A stretch of DNA of 10,095 nt from Desulfurococcales archaeon (GTDB taxonomy: Archaea; Thermoproteota; Thermoprotei_A; Sulfolobales; NBVN01): contig JAMOVB010000046.1 of the NCBI GenBank assembly GCA_027061705.1, positions 1 through 10,095 of the forward strand, given 5' to 3'. Positions 1 to 6,768 of the stretch are shown here, piece by piece. The stretch's first letter is position 1, and each line of letters opens with the position of its first letter. A program made the translations under genes and the position numbers. Below the pieces are notes generated by a model. That model worked only from the letters and a program-made list of their open reading frames with translations. It was not told the DNA's origin and made no database searches.

Positions 1-110
1 AGGCGGGGGCGGAGGCCGTCAGGGCGTTACTCGAGGGTAGGTGGGAGGACTTCAGAAGGCTTACGGTTGAGGCCCTCAAGGACAAGGCGAAGAAGTGGTA
101 TGAGTTCTAG
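1..110 (+). CDS. 3' end of an unidentified gene (C-terminal 35 residues)
   Basis: An open frame runs from the window edge (first full codon at base 3) to a TAG at 108-110. It encodes 35 residues ending in KDKAKKWYEF, rich in Glu, Lys and Arg and probably alpha-helical (AEAVRALLEG, then LTVEALKDKAKKW). Codon choice (AGG, CTC/CTT, AAG) matches the confirmed genes downstream, and the frame is in a sensible place before an intergenic gap of about 80 bases. Too little is visible to name a family. It is most likely the C-terminal helix of a cytoplasmic protein, and the coding call rests only on openness, composition and position. Confidence 0.55.
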   Translation, partial: AGAEAVRALLEGRWEDFRRLTVEALKDKAKKWYEF

Positions 111-150
111 GATCAGCACCCGCTCACCTTAGGCGGGGCTCAACTACATC

Positions 151-160
151 CCTTATTATT
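151..160 (+). promoter_or_regulatory. Possible TATA box for the PGI/PMI gene
   Basis: CTTATTAT at 152-159 is the only AT-rich element between the upstream stop and the SD site. It is centred about 36 bases before the preferred TTG start, which would put transcription initiation near 180-184. The resulting leader would be very short and would begin almost at the GGAGG site. Confidence 0.35.
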
Positions 161-181
161 CCCTCCCAACTACTAATGAAG

Positions 182-188
182 GGAGGTG
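182..188 (+). promoter_or_regulatory. Shine-Dalgarno site deciding a TTG start
   Basis: GGAGGTG lies directly before TTG 192. The in-frame GTG at 186 is part of this SD and so is unlikely to be the start codon. The short spacing to TTG is typical of archaeal leaders. Confidence 0.6.
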
Positions 189-191
189 TCC

Positions 192-1184
192 TTGACGGAA
201 GGATTCATAGGATTCTACCTGGATTGGAAGGAGCTGGCCGAGCAGACCATGAAGACTGAGGTTGAGAACCCCAGCCGCCGTGAGGGCGGGTACGCGGGCA
301 TAGCGGTCACGGGTATGGGCGGTTCGGGCATAGTTGGCGACGTTATTCAGGTGCTGGGCTGGGAGCACCTAAGCATCCCGGTTATAGTTGTTAAGGACTT
401 CAACATACCTAAGTTCGTTGGGAAGGAGTGGCTGGTGCTCTCCATAAGCTACTCGGGAAACACTCTAGAGACGCTAAGCACGGTTAAGGAGGCTATGGAG
501 AGGGGGTGCGACCTAGCCGCAATATCGTCTGGCGGGAAGCTTGAGGAGCTCGCCCACGAGCACGGCATAACCTACGTTAAGGTTGAGAGCGGTAGGGTTC
601 CGAGGGCTTCGATGCCTGCCCTGCTCGTCGGCGCCCTAAAGCTTCTAGAAGTTAAGGGCGTGAAGTTACCTGGCCTAAGCAGTAAGGGGCTTGAGGCGCT
701 GGGCAGGACTGACGACGCTCTTAAGGAGGCTGCCGACCTCGCGGACGGACTTCTAGGCAGGATACCGGTATTCGTCAGCGACACGAAGCACTACCCCCTA
801 GCTGTTAGGGGGAAGAACGAGTTTAACGAGAACACCAAGATAGTGTCTAAGGTCGAGATACTGCCTGAGTGGGGGCATAACGACATAGTCGGGTGGGAGA
901 AGTGGTTAGGCCCGCTGACGGCTATAGTCTTCGAGCTCGGCGGCAATGACAGGCTGATGAAATTCGCTGCTGACTACCTGAAGGAATCAGGCGTGCCGGT
1001 GAAGGAGGTCGTAATGGATGAGAGTCTAAACTACGTTGATAGGGTGCTCTACTACTCCCTAGTAATAGGGTTAGCGTCGCTGAAGGTGGCCGGTGAGAGG
1101 GGCGTTGACCCGAGCATAACTAAATCCATAGTCAAGTACAAGTCTTTCCTCAAATCCTGGAAGGGAAGGCCGGGCGAGGCTTAG
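192..1184 (+). CDS. Bifunctional phosphoglucose/phosphomannose isomerase
   Basis: Cytoplasmic enzyme interconverting glucose-6-P or mannose-6-P with fructose-6-P, feeding glycolysis/gluconeogenesis and sugar-nucleotide supply. From the TTG at 192 it is 330 residues, slightly longer than the roughly 300-residue Pyrobaculum aerophilum enzyme. Two SIS (sugar isomerase) half-domains are visible: GMGGSGIVGD at 41-50 and SYSGNTLETL at 86-95. Active-site equivalents can be placed: Arg138 in RVPRASMP, Glu213 in NEFNENTK, His229 in PEWGHNDIVGWE, Thr310 and Lys317 near the C terminus. The Glu-His spacing of 16 and Thr-Lys spacing of 7 match the P. aerophilum residues as I recall them. That Thr is associated with the added mannose-phosphate activity. 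Start choice: GGAGG at 182-186 sits five bases before TTG 192, whereas a GTG at 186 would overlap the SD. The next gene has its own TATA-like element, so co-transcription is not required. Confidence 0.93.
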   Translation: MTEGFIGFYLDWKELAEQTMKTEVENPSRREGGYAGIAVTGMGGSGIVGDVIQVLGWEHLSIPVIVVKDFNIPKFVGKEWLVLSISYSGNTLETLSTVKEAMERGCDLAAISSGGKLEELAHEHGITYVKVESGRVPRASMPALLVGALKLLEVKGVKLPGLSSKGLEALGRTDDALKEAADLADGLLGRIPVFVSDTKHYPLAVRGKNEFNENTKIVSKVEILPEWGHNDIVGWEKWLGPLTAIVFELGGNDRLMKFAADYLKESGVPVKEVVMDESLNYVDRVLYYSLVIGLASLKVAGERGVDPSITKSIVKYKSFLKSWKGRPGEA

Positions 1185-1200
1185 GCCACCGCGCCCAAGC

Positions 1201-1208
1201 CATAAAAG
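1201..1208 (+). promoter_or_regulatory. TATA box for HMG-CoA reductase
   Basis: CATAAAAG lies in the 42-base gap after the PGI/PMI stop. It is centred about 26 bases before position 1230, which would give a leader of about 12 bases carrying AAGGTG (1230-1235) before GTG 1242. Confidence 0.5.
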
Positions 1209-1241
1209 CCCTGGCCGCCAACCTTTTTGAAGGTGTTGCTT

Positions 1242-2513
1242 GTGAAGGGCTCCTCAAGACTTCCGGGCTTCCACAAGCTCAACCTCGAGGAGAGGCTTCG
1301 GAAGGTGGCTGAGCTCGCAGGGCTTGATGAGGATGACGTTAAGACCTTAGTTAAGGAGGGCCCGCTCCCGCTGGAGATCGCGGATAGGATGATTGAAAAC
1401 GTTATCGGCACGATGCCCCTACCCCTAGGCATAGCGACTAACTTCCTCATTAACGGGAAGGACTACCTAATACCCATGGCTATCGAGGAGCCTTCCGTGG
1501 TTGCTGCCGCCTCAAACGCCGCTAAGATGTGTAGGGCTGGGGGCGGGCTGAAGGCCTTAGCCACGGACTCCCTAATGATAGCTCAGATACAGCTAGTTAA
1601 GGTACCCTCACCGCACACGGCGAAGTACGTGATACTAGAGCGTAAGGAGGAGATTAAGGAGCTGGCGAACTCAACCAACCCAATACTCGTTAAGCTTGGC
1701 GGGGGCGTGAGGGACGTTGAGGTGAGGATCCTTGAATCCCCCCTTGGCCCGATGGTTGTGACGCACCTAATAGTGGATGTTAAGGACGCTATGGGGGCGA
1801 ACACCGTTAACACCATGGCTGAGGCTGTGGCGCCGCTCCTCGAGAAGTGGACTGGGGGTAAGGTATACCTGAGGATACTCTCGAACTTAGCGGACAGGAG
1901 GTTAGTTAGGGTGTGGACTAGGGTGCCTAAGGATGCTGTGGGCGGTGAGGACGTTGTTGATGGGATAATCTACGCTTGGGCCTTCGCCGCGGCCGACCCT
2001 TACAGGGCGGCCACCCATAATAAGGGGATAATGAACGGCATAATAGCGGTCGCGCTGGCGACGGGGCAGGACACCAGAGCGCTGGAGGCGGGGGCACACG
2101 CCTACGCCGCCCGCAGCGGCCGCTACTCACCGCTCAGCGTCTGGGAGAAGGACGGCAGGGGAGACTTAATCGGGTATCTGGAGCTCCCGCTGGCCGTGGG
2201 GACCATCGGCGGCGCCGTGAGGGTCCACCCCGTAGCTAAGATATCCCTCAAGATACTGGGTGTTAGAACCGCTAGAGAGCTGGCGGAGGTTATGGGTGCT
2301 GTGGGGCTGGCTCAGAACCTAGCTGCGTTAAGAGCCCTAGCCACCGAGGGTATTCAGAAGGGCCACATGAAGCTACACGCTAGGCAGCTAGCCATAACGG
2401 CAGGTGCTAGGGGCGATGAGGTGGATAAGGTTGTCGAGGAGATGCTTAAGAGGGGCGAGATAAGGCTGGACGTGGCTAAGGAGGTTCTAGAGTCGCTGAG
2501 GAGTAAGAGCTAA
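1242..2513 (+). CDS. Class II hydroxymethylglutaryl-CoA reductase (HMGR)
   Basis: Makes mevalonate from HMG-CoA using NAD(P)H, the committed step toward archaeal isoprenoid lipids. The sequence follows the class II (Pseudomonas mevalonii) type nearly end to end, not the class I type usual in archaea. Residues from GTG 1242: SRLPGFHKL near the N terminus, EEPSVVAAAS with catalytic Glu83, the nucleotide-binding DAMGANTVNTM, ATHNKGIMNG with catalytic Lys261, the Asp277 region TGQDTRALEAGAHAYAARSG, and GHMKLHAR with catalytic His375 near the flexible C-terminal part. Length is 423 residues; the P. mevalonii enzyme is 428. Start choice: AAGGTG at 1230-1235 precedes GTG 1242 by six bases, and MKGSSRLPGF then aligns with the MSLDSRLPAF start of the P. 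mevalonii enzyme and restores its Glu83 numbering. A longer reading from TTG 1227 adds five residues with no family support. Cofactor preference (NADH or NADPH) cannot be decided by eye. Confidence 0.95.
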   Translation: MKGSSRLPGFHKLNLEERLRKVAELAGLDEDDVKTLVKEGPLPLEIADRMIENVIGTMPLPLGIATNFLINGKDYLIPMAIEEPSVVAAASNAAKMCRAGGGLKALATDSLMIAQIQLVKVPSPHTAKYVILERKEEIKELANSTNPILVKLGGGVRDVEVRILESPLGPMVVTHLIVDVKDAMGANTVNTMAEAVAPLLEKWTGGKVYLRILSNLADRRLVRVWTRVPKDAVGGEDVVDGIIYAWAFAAADPYRAATHNKGIMNGIIAVALATGQDTRALEAGAHAYAARSGRYSPLSVWEKDGRGDLIGYLELPLAVGTIGGAVRVHPVAKISLKILGVRTARELAEVMGAVGLAQNLAALRALATEGIQKGHMKLHARQLAITAGARGDEVDKVVEEMLKRGEIRLDVAKEVLESLRSKS

Positions 2514-2539
2514 TCTTAGCTTAGGGGGAGGTCCGGGCC

Positions 2540-3328
2540 CTAACGCTTAAGCGACCTAACTAAACTGACAAGCTTTCTAACCCTATCCACCGACACCCTA
2601 CGCCCGACTTTAAAGTAGGTCCCGACGATAGCCCCGTCCGCAACACTCAGTAGTGAAGCCACGTTACCGGCGTTAACACCGCTACCAACTATTACTGGCG
2701 CGTCGACCGCGTTCTTAACGAGCCTAACATCCTCAGGAGATGGGGGCGAGCCCGTAGCGACGCCGCTCACAATCACGGCGTCGGCTCCACCGCGCTCCAC
2801 AGCCTCACGCGCCACCAGCGGTGCCGGGCGTTCGGCCAGCGGAGCCGCATGCTTAACGTGTACGTCGGCGAGAACGGCGACGCTCGAGCCCAGGAATCTC
2901 CTATACCTCATTAACTCGTAGGCTATGGGTTCGAGAATGCCTTGATCGGAAACTACGGTCTCGGAGAGTGCGTTAACCCTAATGAACCTGCCGCCGCACA
3001 CGTGAGCCACTGCGAGGGCCTGAACCCCGCAGTTCCTCAGTATGTTAACCCCGACGGGTATGGAGACGCTCTCGACAACCCGCCTAACGATAACCGCCAT
3101 GGCGGCTACGGTTGCCGGGTCTGCCTCAACCTTAGGGTACGGCACGTCATAGAAGTTCTCCACCAACACGCCGTCGACCCCTCCCTCCTCAAGCGCCCTC
3201 GCATCCCTTAAAGCGGCCTCAACGATGTCCTCGAGCCGCGCACGCTCACCCGCAGGCGATGATGGGAGGGGCCCGACGTGAACCATGCCTATGATGAAGG
3301 GCCTCCTACTAAAGGGTAATGCGTTCAT
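2540..3328 (-). CDS. BtpA/SgcQ family TIM-barrel protein
   Basis: Minus-strand gene of 262 residues from the ATG at 3328. Hallmarks of the BtpA family (COG0434): IIGMVHVGPLPSSP near the N terminus, DARALEEGGVDGVLVENF followed by DVPYPK, VGVNILRN, FIRVNALSE, VLADVHVKHAAPLAE, DAVIVSGVATG, APVIVGSGVN and ADGAIVGTYFK. The last two look like the phosphate-binding end of a (beta/alpha)8 barrel. BtpA was named for photosystem I biogenesis in cyanobacteria, and SgcQ is a carbohydrate-operon relative. In archaea the biochemical role is unknown; a sugar- or nucleoside-phosphate enzyme is plausible but inferred. The frame could extend 25 codons upstream to 3403, but the family similarity begins near residue 10 of the chosen start. 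A TATA box at 3359-3367 would also fall inside that extension. It converges on the HMGR gene with a 26-base gap. Confidence 0.85.
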   Translation of the reverse strand: MNALPFSRRPFIIGMVHVGPLPSSPAGERARLEDIVEAALRDARALEEGGVDGVLVENFYDVPYPKVEADPATVAAMAVIVRRVVESVSIPVGVNILRNCGVQALAVAHVCGGRFIRVNALSETVVSDQGILEPIAYELMRYRRFLGSSVAVLADVHVKHAAPLAERPAPLVAREAVERGGADAVIVSGVATGSPPSPEDVRLVKNAVDAPVIVGSGVNAGNVASLLSVADGAIVGTYFKVGRRVSVDRVRKLVSLVRSLKR

Positions 3329-3357
3329 CGTAACCCAACGTGAATTACATTCGGGAG

Positions 3358-3368
3358 CTATAAAAGAG
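3358..3368 (-). promoter_or_regulatory. TATA box for the BtpA-family gene
   Basis: Read on the minus strand, TCTTTTATAGC is centred about 35 bases before ATG 3328. This predicts initiation near 3336 and an almost leaderless mRNA. No SD is seen before this ATG. Confidence 0.6.
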
Positions 3369-3402
3369 TTCGTTAAACAAAACACCTCTAGATAGGCGGG
3401 CA

Positions 3403-3411
3403 CATTAATTT
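3403..3411 (+). promoter_or_regulatory. TATA box for the surface regulator gene
   Basis: ATTAATTTA lies about 40 bases before ATG 3448, predicting initiation near 3433. An SD-like AAGGTGGT at 3431-3438 precedes the ATG by about nine bases. The element is back-to-back with the BtpA promoter, so 3329-3447 is a divergent promoter region. Confidence 0.55.
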
Positions 3412-3447
3412 ACCGCCTCATTGATAATTCAAGGTGGTAACGCAAAA

Positions 3448-4290
3448 ATGACGCGCGTGACGTGCTGGAAGGTGATGGCGCTCGCGGCCCTAGCCGCCGT
3501 CACCGCGCTAGCGGCCCTAGCACCAAGCGCATATGCTGAGGCAGTAGTTAGTGGGACTTACGTGTACTCGCTAACGGCTGACGGGACCGCCAGCGTGAGC
3601 ATAGTAATACCTAACGTAACCGGGCTAAACACCGTGTACATCAAGGTCGACCCAGGGATAATCAACCAGTCACTCCTAGTGGTTAACGGGGAGGGCGACA
3701 TAATACCTGCGAAGCTCGTAAACTCAACGCTAGTCGAGGCGGTGCCGGCGAACCAGTCTAAGGAGCTGTACGTCAAGTATGAGGCAATAGTTGGGAACGC
3801 TACGGGAGGCATCGTGAAGGACGTGGTCAGGCCGGGCGGGCCTGCAGTCATAACGCTACCCCCAAACACCGCGCTACTGTACTTCAACGGCTCCCCAACA
3901 TCGATTAAGATGGTTAACAACCAGATAACGCTGAAGTACAGCAAGGGGGGAACATACGAAATAGAGTTCACCCTACCGCCAAAGAAAACCACCACAACCT
4001 CAACCACAACGACCACCACAACAACGACCACAACGCCGACTGCTACAAGCACAACAGCGACGAAGCCCACCACAACAACAAGCACCGTAACAACAACGAC
4101 AACCACGACAACCAAAACCACCACGACGCCTAAAACAACGACAACCTCGACCCCAGTAACATCGACTACAACCACAACAACGACACCAACCACAACAACT
4201 GAGACCACCAGAACAGCGACCACAACAACCACGGCAAGCCCCTCAAGAACAACCACGACAACGACAACGGCGACACACACACAACGATAA
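3448..4290 (+). CDS. Exported Thr-stalk protein: N-terminal part of a frameshifted membrane regulator
   Basis: 280 residues from ATG 3448 (SD AAGGTGGT upstream). Residues 1-30 are a signal peptide (MTRVTCWKVM, a run of Ala/Leu, cleavage after SAYA). Residues 31 to about 178 are a beta-rich extracellular domain (GTYVYSLTADGTASVSIVIP, later KGGTYEIEFTLPP) with several N-glycosylation sequons. From residue 181 a Thr-rich stalk of about 100 residues follows, probably O-glycosylated. The frame then ends at TAA 4288-4290 in the middle of low-complexity sequence, with no membrane anchor. The Thr-rich composition continues beyond the stop in the frame that leads into the membrane helix and winged helix at 4377-4790. 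I read both as one broken or phase-switched gene. As drawn, this part would be secreted and unanchored. TTG 3421 is in frame but lies upstream of the SD and removes the clean signal peptide start. Confidence 0.8.
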   Translation: MTRVTCWKVMALAALAAVTALAALAPSAYAEAVVSGTYVYSLTADGTASVSIVIPNVTGLNTVYIKVDPGIINQSLLVVNGEGDIIPAKLVNSTLVEAVPANQSKELYVKYEAIVGNATGGIVKDVVRPGGPAVITLPPNTALLYFNGSPTSIKMVNNQITLKYSKGGTYEIEFTLPPKKTTTTSTTTTTTTTTTTPTATSTTATKPTTTTSTVTTTTTTTTKTTTTPKTTTTSTPVTSTTTTTTTPTTTTETTRTATTTTTASPSRTTTTTTTATHTQR

Positions 4291-4412
4291 CAGCGACCAC
4301 AACCGCAACGACCAGCAGAACAACCAGCACGACAACACACTCCACAACCACGACAACACCAACCACGACGACCAGCGTGAGTAGAACGTCAACGACGCCC
4401 TCCAGAGCCCCG
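3988..4412 (+). repeat. Low-complexity Thr-codon (ACN) tract
   Basis: More than 400 bases made almost entirely of ACA, ACC and ACG codons, with occasional AGC, GCG, CCG and AAA. The plus strand is dominated by A and C, with few T or G. It encodes the extracellular stalk. The opposite strand gives an artefactual Val-rich open frame. Confidence 0.85.
4273..4282 (+). repeat. (AC)5 tract at the frame break
   Basis: Five AC units sit at the point where the Thr-rich reading moves from the frame of ATG 3448 to the frame of the winged-helix segment. Removing one AC unit gives an uninterrupted frame from 3448 to 4790 (446 residues). Before the tract only the first frame is Thr-rich, and after it only the second frame is. 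Confidence 0.8.
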
Positions 4413-4790
4413 CCCTCCTGGATAGTCCCGGCAGCCGTGGGCGGCGCCATAGCCGCTGCAGCGGCCATAGCTGGCGGGATAGCGGTGAGTAGGAGGAGGG
4501 GGAGAGGCGGTGTTGCGGGTGGTAGCTCTGCACCCGCCCCCTCAGGCGAGCTAGTTAAGGCTGGGGAGCTTGATGAGAGGGACGTGGAGATACTTAAGGC
4601 CCTTAGGGAGAGCAGGGAGACCATATCCTCACTAGCCAGGAAGCTCGGCCTAAGCAAGTCGGTGGTCTGGAGGAGGGTGCAGAAGCTGCTGAGGATGGGG
4701 CTTATCAGCAGGTCGGATGAGGGCGGCAGGACGTACCTTAGCCTCACGGACGAGGGGCTTAGGAGGCTTGAGGAGGGCGGTAAGCGGTGA
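4291..4790 (+). pseudogene. Membrane helix plus winged-helix DNA-binding domain: C-terminal part of the frameshifted regulator
   Basis: In the frame of the TGA at 4788-4790, the Thr-rich stalk continues to about 4412. It is followed by a membrane helix of about 24 residues (WIVPAAVGGAIAAAAAIAGG and onward, 4419-4484), then a stop-transfer patch SRRRGRGG that places the C terminus in the cytoplasm. After a short linker, 4569-4787 encodes a winged helix: LDERDVEILKALRES, then SSLARKLGLSKSVVWRRVQK as helix-turn-helix, GLISRSDEGGRTYLSL as wing, and a final helix. This architecture matches archaeal membrane-associated transcriptional regulators of the COG2512 kind. The earliest start in this frame after the break is GTG 4377, inside the stalk and without an SD, so independent translation is unlikely. 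Alternatives: a phase-off allele, a recoded gene, a genuine pseudogene, or a sequencing indel in the AC tract. Confidence 0.75.
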
Positions 4791-4808
4791 GGGCGCGTAG
4801 CCGGAGGC

Positions 4809-4844
4809 GTTCCGTTCCGCCGGCCGTTCCGGGCGGAACGTTCC
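4809..4844. promoter_or_regulatory. GTTCC repeat cluster with 9-bp inverted repeat, candidate operator
   Basis: GTTCC occurs at 4809-4813, 4814-4818, 4826-4830 and 4840-4844, with its complement GGAAC at 4835-4839. CGTTCCGCC (4813-4821) and GGCGGAACG (4832-4840) form a perfect 9-bp inverted repeat. An alternative stem is CGTTCC/GGAACG at 4825-4840. The cluster lies between the regulator's stop codon and the TATA box of the downstream gene, the usual place for an activator site. It could instead be a 3' hairpin of the upstream mRNA. Confidence 0.5.
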
Positions 4845-4851
4845 TTAGGGG

Positions 4852-4861
4852 GTTTTTAATA
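4852..4861 (+). promoter_or_regulatory. TATA box for the secreted helical protein
   Basis: GTTTTTAATA is centred about 27 bases before 4884, which would give a leader of about 17 bases containing GGAGGTG (4886-4892), the SD for ATG 4901. Confidence 0.65.
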
Positions 4862-4900
4862 TCGAACCATCTCGAGGGTTACCACGGAGGTGTGTCGGGA

Positions 4901-6757
4901 ATGAGGTCAGTCCTCAGGGGAATGTCGGTCGCGTGGATCGCAATAATAGCGTTGGGCCTGGCGGTGCCAGCCAGTGGCGCCTTAAGCACCTTCGCCGCTG
5001 GAAGCACTACAGTGTCGGTGAGTAGCAACACCACCGTGAGCGTCAACGTAACCGCCACCCCGGTAGTGGCGACCGTGCTGATAAGATCCTTAAACATATC
5101 GATACAGGTAGCTATACAGAAGCTGAGCTCCATGAACATAAGTAAGAACAGCACTGCATGGGCGCTTGTGGGTAAGGCCAACGCCACCCTGCAGCTGGCT
5201 GTGAAGGCTAACGCAACAGGAAACTACACTGCCGCAGTGAAGTACGCGCTGACGGGCCTGCAGTACGTCAGGCAGGCTCTTAAGCAGGTTATGAAGGCGT
5301 ATGAGGCTAAGGTGAAGGCAAGCAAGATAGCAATGATCATAACGAGGTTTAAGGCGCAGGTAGCGGCGCTGAACAGGACTGCCTACATGCTGATGGCCGC
5401 CGTATCTAAGGCGGAGGCGAAGGGCATAATTAACGCCTCAGTAGCGGCGTCCCTGAAGGCCAGCATTAGCGTGGATGTGAAGATACTGGTTAACCTGAGC
5501 AGGTACTTGAGCGCTGCTGAGAACGGGAGCGTTAAGCTAAATGTGACGTACGTGGAGACGTCCCTAGCTAAGGTCTCGAGGTCATTAGCCACAGTGAGGA
5601 AGGAGCTGAACACCTGCGCTGCTAAGAGGATACAGGAGAGGATCATGATGATGGTTAGGGAGAAGATAAGGAAGCTTGAGAAGGAGATAGCAAGGATCGA
5701 AGCTAAAGTTAGGGAGGCTGAGGCAGCGAACCTAACGCAGGTTGCTAAGGAGCTTGAGGCGGTCGTGAAGAACCTGACGACTAAGTTAAAGCAGGTTGAG
5801 GAGAGCATCAACGCCACCGTCTCGGGACGCATGGGAGGTATGGAGAAGCTCGTAGCCATAGTCAATAGGGTGCCGTTAATACTGATCGTGAAGGAGCAGG
5901 TGAGCTGCTGCAGCCGGTACGTAGTTAACGTAACTGCCGTGGCTTCGAACCTAACCAAGATTAAGGAGGCGGTTGAGAACGTGACCAAGGCTTACGAGGG
6001 GCTCATGAGCGTTCAGAACCTAATGCCGCCGCAGATGAGGGACATGTCGATGGACATAGGCCACTCGATGTGGAAGCTGATGTACTGGTACGGAAGGCTT
6101 GAGGCGGCCGTAGCTACGGGTTCGGCAAGCAGGGTTGAGGAGGCTGTTAAGGGCCTGCTCAGAACCGCCATGGATGTAAACAGAACTCTGACTGAGATGC
6201 TGGCGTACGCCTCCGGCCCATCCGTGACGACAACGACGACGTCCTCAGGGATGAGAGGCGGTGGCTCCGGCTCATGGGGATCCTCAAGCACCACGGTGCC
6301 TCAGTCAGTGATAAGCAGGATTAAGGAGATGGTTAAGGCTGTCAACACGCTGATAAAGCTAGTGAGTGCTGAGAAGACCGTGCTCGTAAAGCACGTCAGC
6401 ATGGTCGGCACCGGCATGATGAGGGAGGCGGCTAGGATGCTGATGAAGGTTGAGAAGCGCCTAACTAAGCTGATGAGGTTCGGGTGGATGACCGGAGCTC
6501 TAAGCAAGAGCCAGGTGTCCGAACTCAGGAAGGTCGAGGCGAACATAACGAAGGCCATGAAGTACCTGATGAGCGGTAACGTCAAGGCAGCTAATAAGAC
6601 CATAGAGTCCAGCATAACGGTGCTGAAGAGCATCTACGTGCAGGTGAGGGGCCGCCACGGCGTGGCGGTGGCTGTTAAGGTCGAGATTGAGGTAATGATA
6701 AACATACTCGTGAACGTCCAGTCAATGATATCTATGTCCATGAATGTAAGTGCGTAG
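4901..6757 (+). CDS. Secreted, heavily glycosylated helical/coiled-coil surface protein, function unknown
   Basis: 618 residues from ATG 4901. Residues 1-26 are a signal peptide (MRSVLRGMSV, a hydrophobic stretch, then VPASG). The mature protein is overwhelmingly alpha-helical with 23 Asn-X-Ser/Thr sequons. Residues 242-309 form a strongly charged likely coiled coil (VREKIRKLEKEIARIEAKV within it). A Thr/Gly/Ser linker at about 443-466 separates a C-terminal helical lobe. Short segments look alike in the two lobes (ATGNYTAAVKYALTGLQYV and MSGNVKAANKTIESSITVL), suggesting diverged helical repeats. There are three Cys: 239 and an adjacent pair at 336-337. No C-terminal membrane anchor is seen, so it is probably released or bound to the S-layer or another surface protein. 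I do not recognise a family. A longer frame from GTG 4787 exists but would lack a recognisable signal peptide start and ignores the SD at 4886-4892. The regulator gene and a candidate operator lie directly upstream. Confidence 0.85.
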   Translation: MRSVLRGMSVAWIAIIALGLAVPASGALSTFAAGSTTVSVSSNTTVSVNVTATPVVATVLIRSLNISIQVAIQKLSSMNISKNSTAWALVGKANATLQLAVKANATGNYTAAVKYALTGLQYVRQALKQVMKAYEAKVKASKIAMIITRFKAQVAALNRTAYMLMAAVSKAEAKGIINASVAASLKASISVDVKILVNLSRYLSAAENGSVKLNVTYVETSLAKVSRSLATVRKELNTCAAKRIQERIMMMVREKIRKLEKEIARIEAKVREAEAANLTQVAKELEAVVKNLTTKLKQVEESINATVSGRMGGMEKLVAIVNRVPLILIVKEQVSCCSRYVVNVTAVASNLTKIKEAVENVTKAYEGLMSVQNLMPPQMRDMSMDIGHSMWKLMYWYGRLEAAVATGSASRVEEAVKGLLRTAMDVNRTLTEMLAYASGPSVTTTTTSSGMRGGGSGSWGSSSTTVPQSVISRIKEMVKAVNTLIKLVSAEKTVLVKHVSMVGTGMMREAARMLMKVEKRLTKLMRFGWMTGALSKSQVSELRKVEANITKAMKYLMSGNVKAANKTIESSITVLKSIYVQVRGRHGVAVAVKVEIEVMINILVNVQSMISMSMNVSA

Positions 6758-6768
6758 GCGGCTAGGGC

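Noticed and set aside
119..137. CCCGC/GCGGG hairpin after the first partial gene
   Set aside because: Only five base pairs and no T run; weak as a terminator.
1902..2130. Minus-strand open frames inside the HMGR gene
   Set aside because: They lie opposite highly conserved catalytic motifs and have shadow-like composition.
2942..3211. Plus-strand open frame inside the BtpA-family gene
   Set aside because: Antisense shadow of conserved BtpA motifs with no promoter or SD.
3329..3403. N-terminal extension of the BtpA-family gene
   Set aside because: The extension contains the likely TATA box and has no similarity to the family start.
3558..4340. Long minus-strand open frame rich in Val
   Set aside because: It is the antisense reading of Thr codons (ACN reads as NGT, shifted to GTN), has no sensible domain content and lies opposite a well-supported gene.
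4166..4747. Minus-strand open frames opposite the stalk and winged helix
   Set aside because: Low-complexity antisense shadow with no SD or promoter.
4787..4900. GTG start at 4787 overlapping the regulator stop for the secreted protein
   Set aside because: It would place about 38 odd residues before the signal peptide. The TATA box at 4852-4861 and SD at 4886-4892 support ATG 4901.
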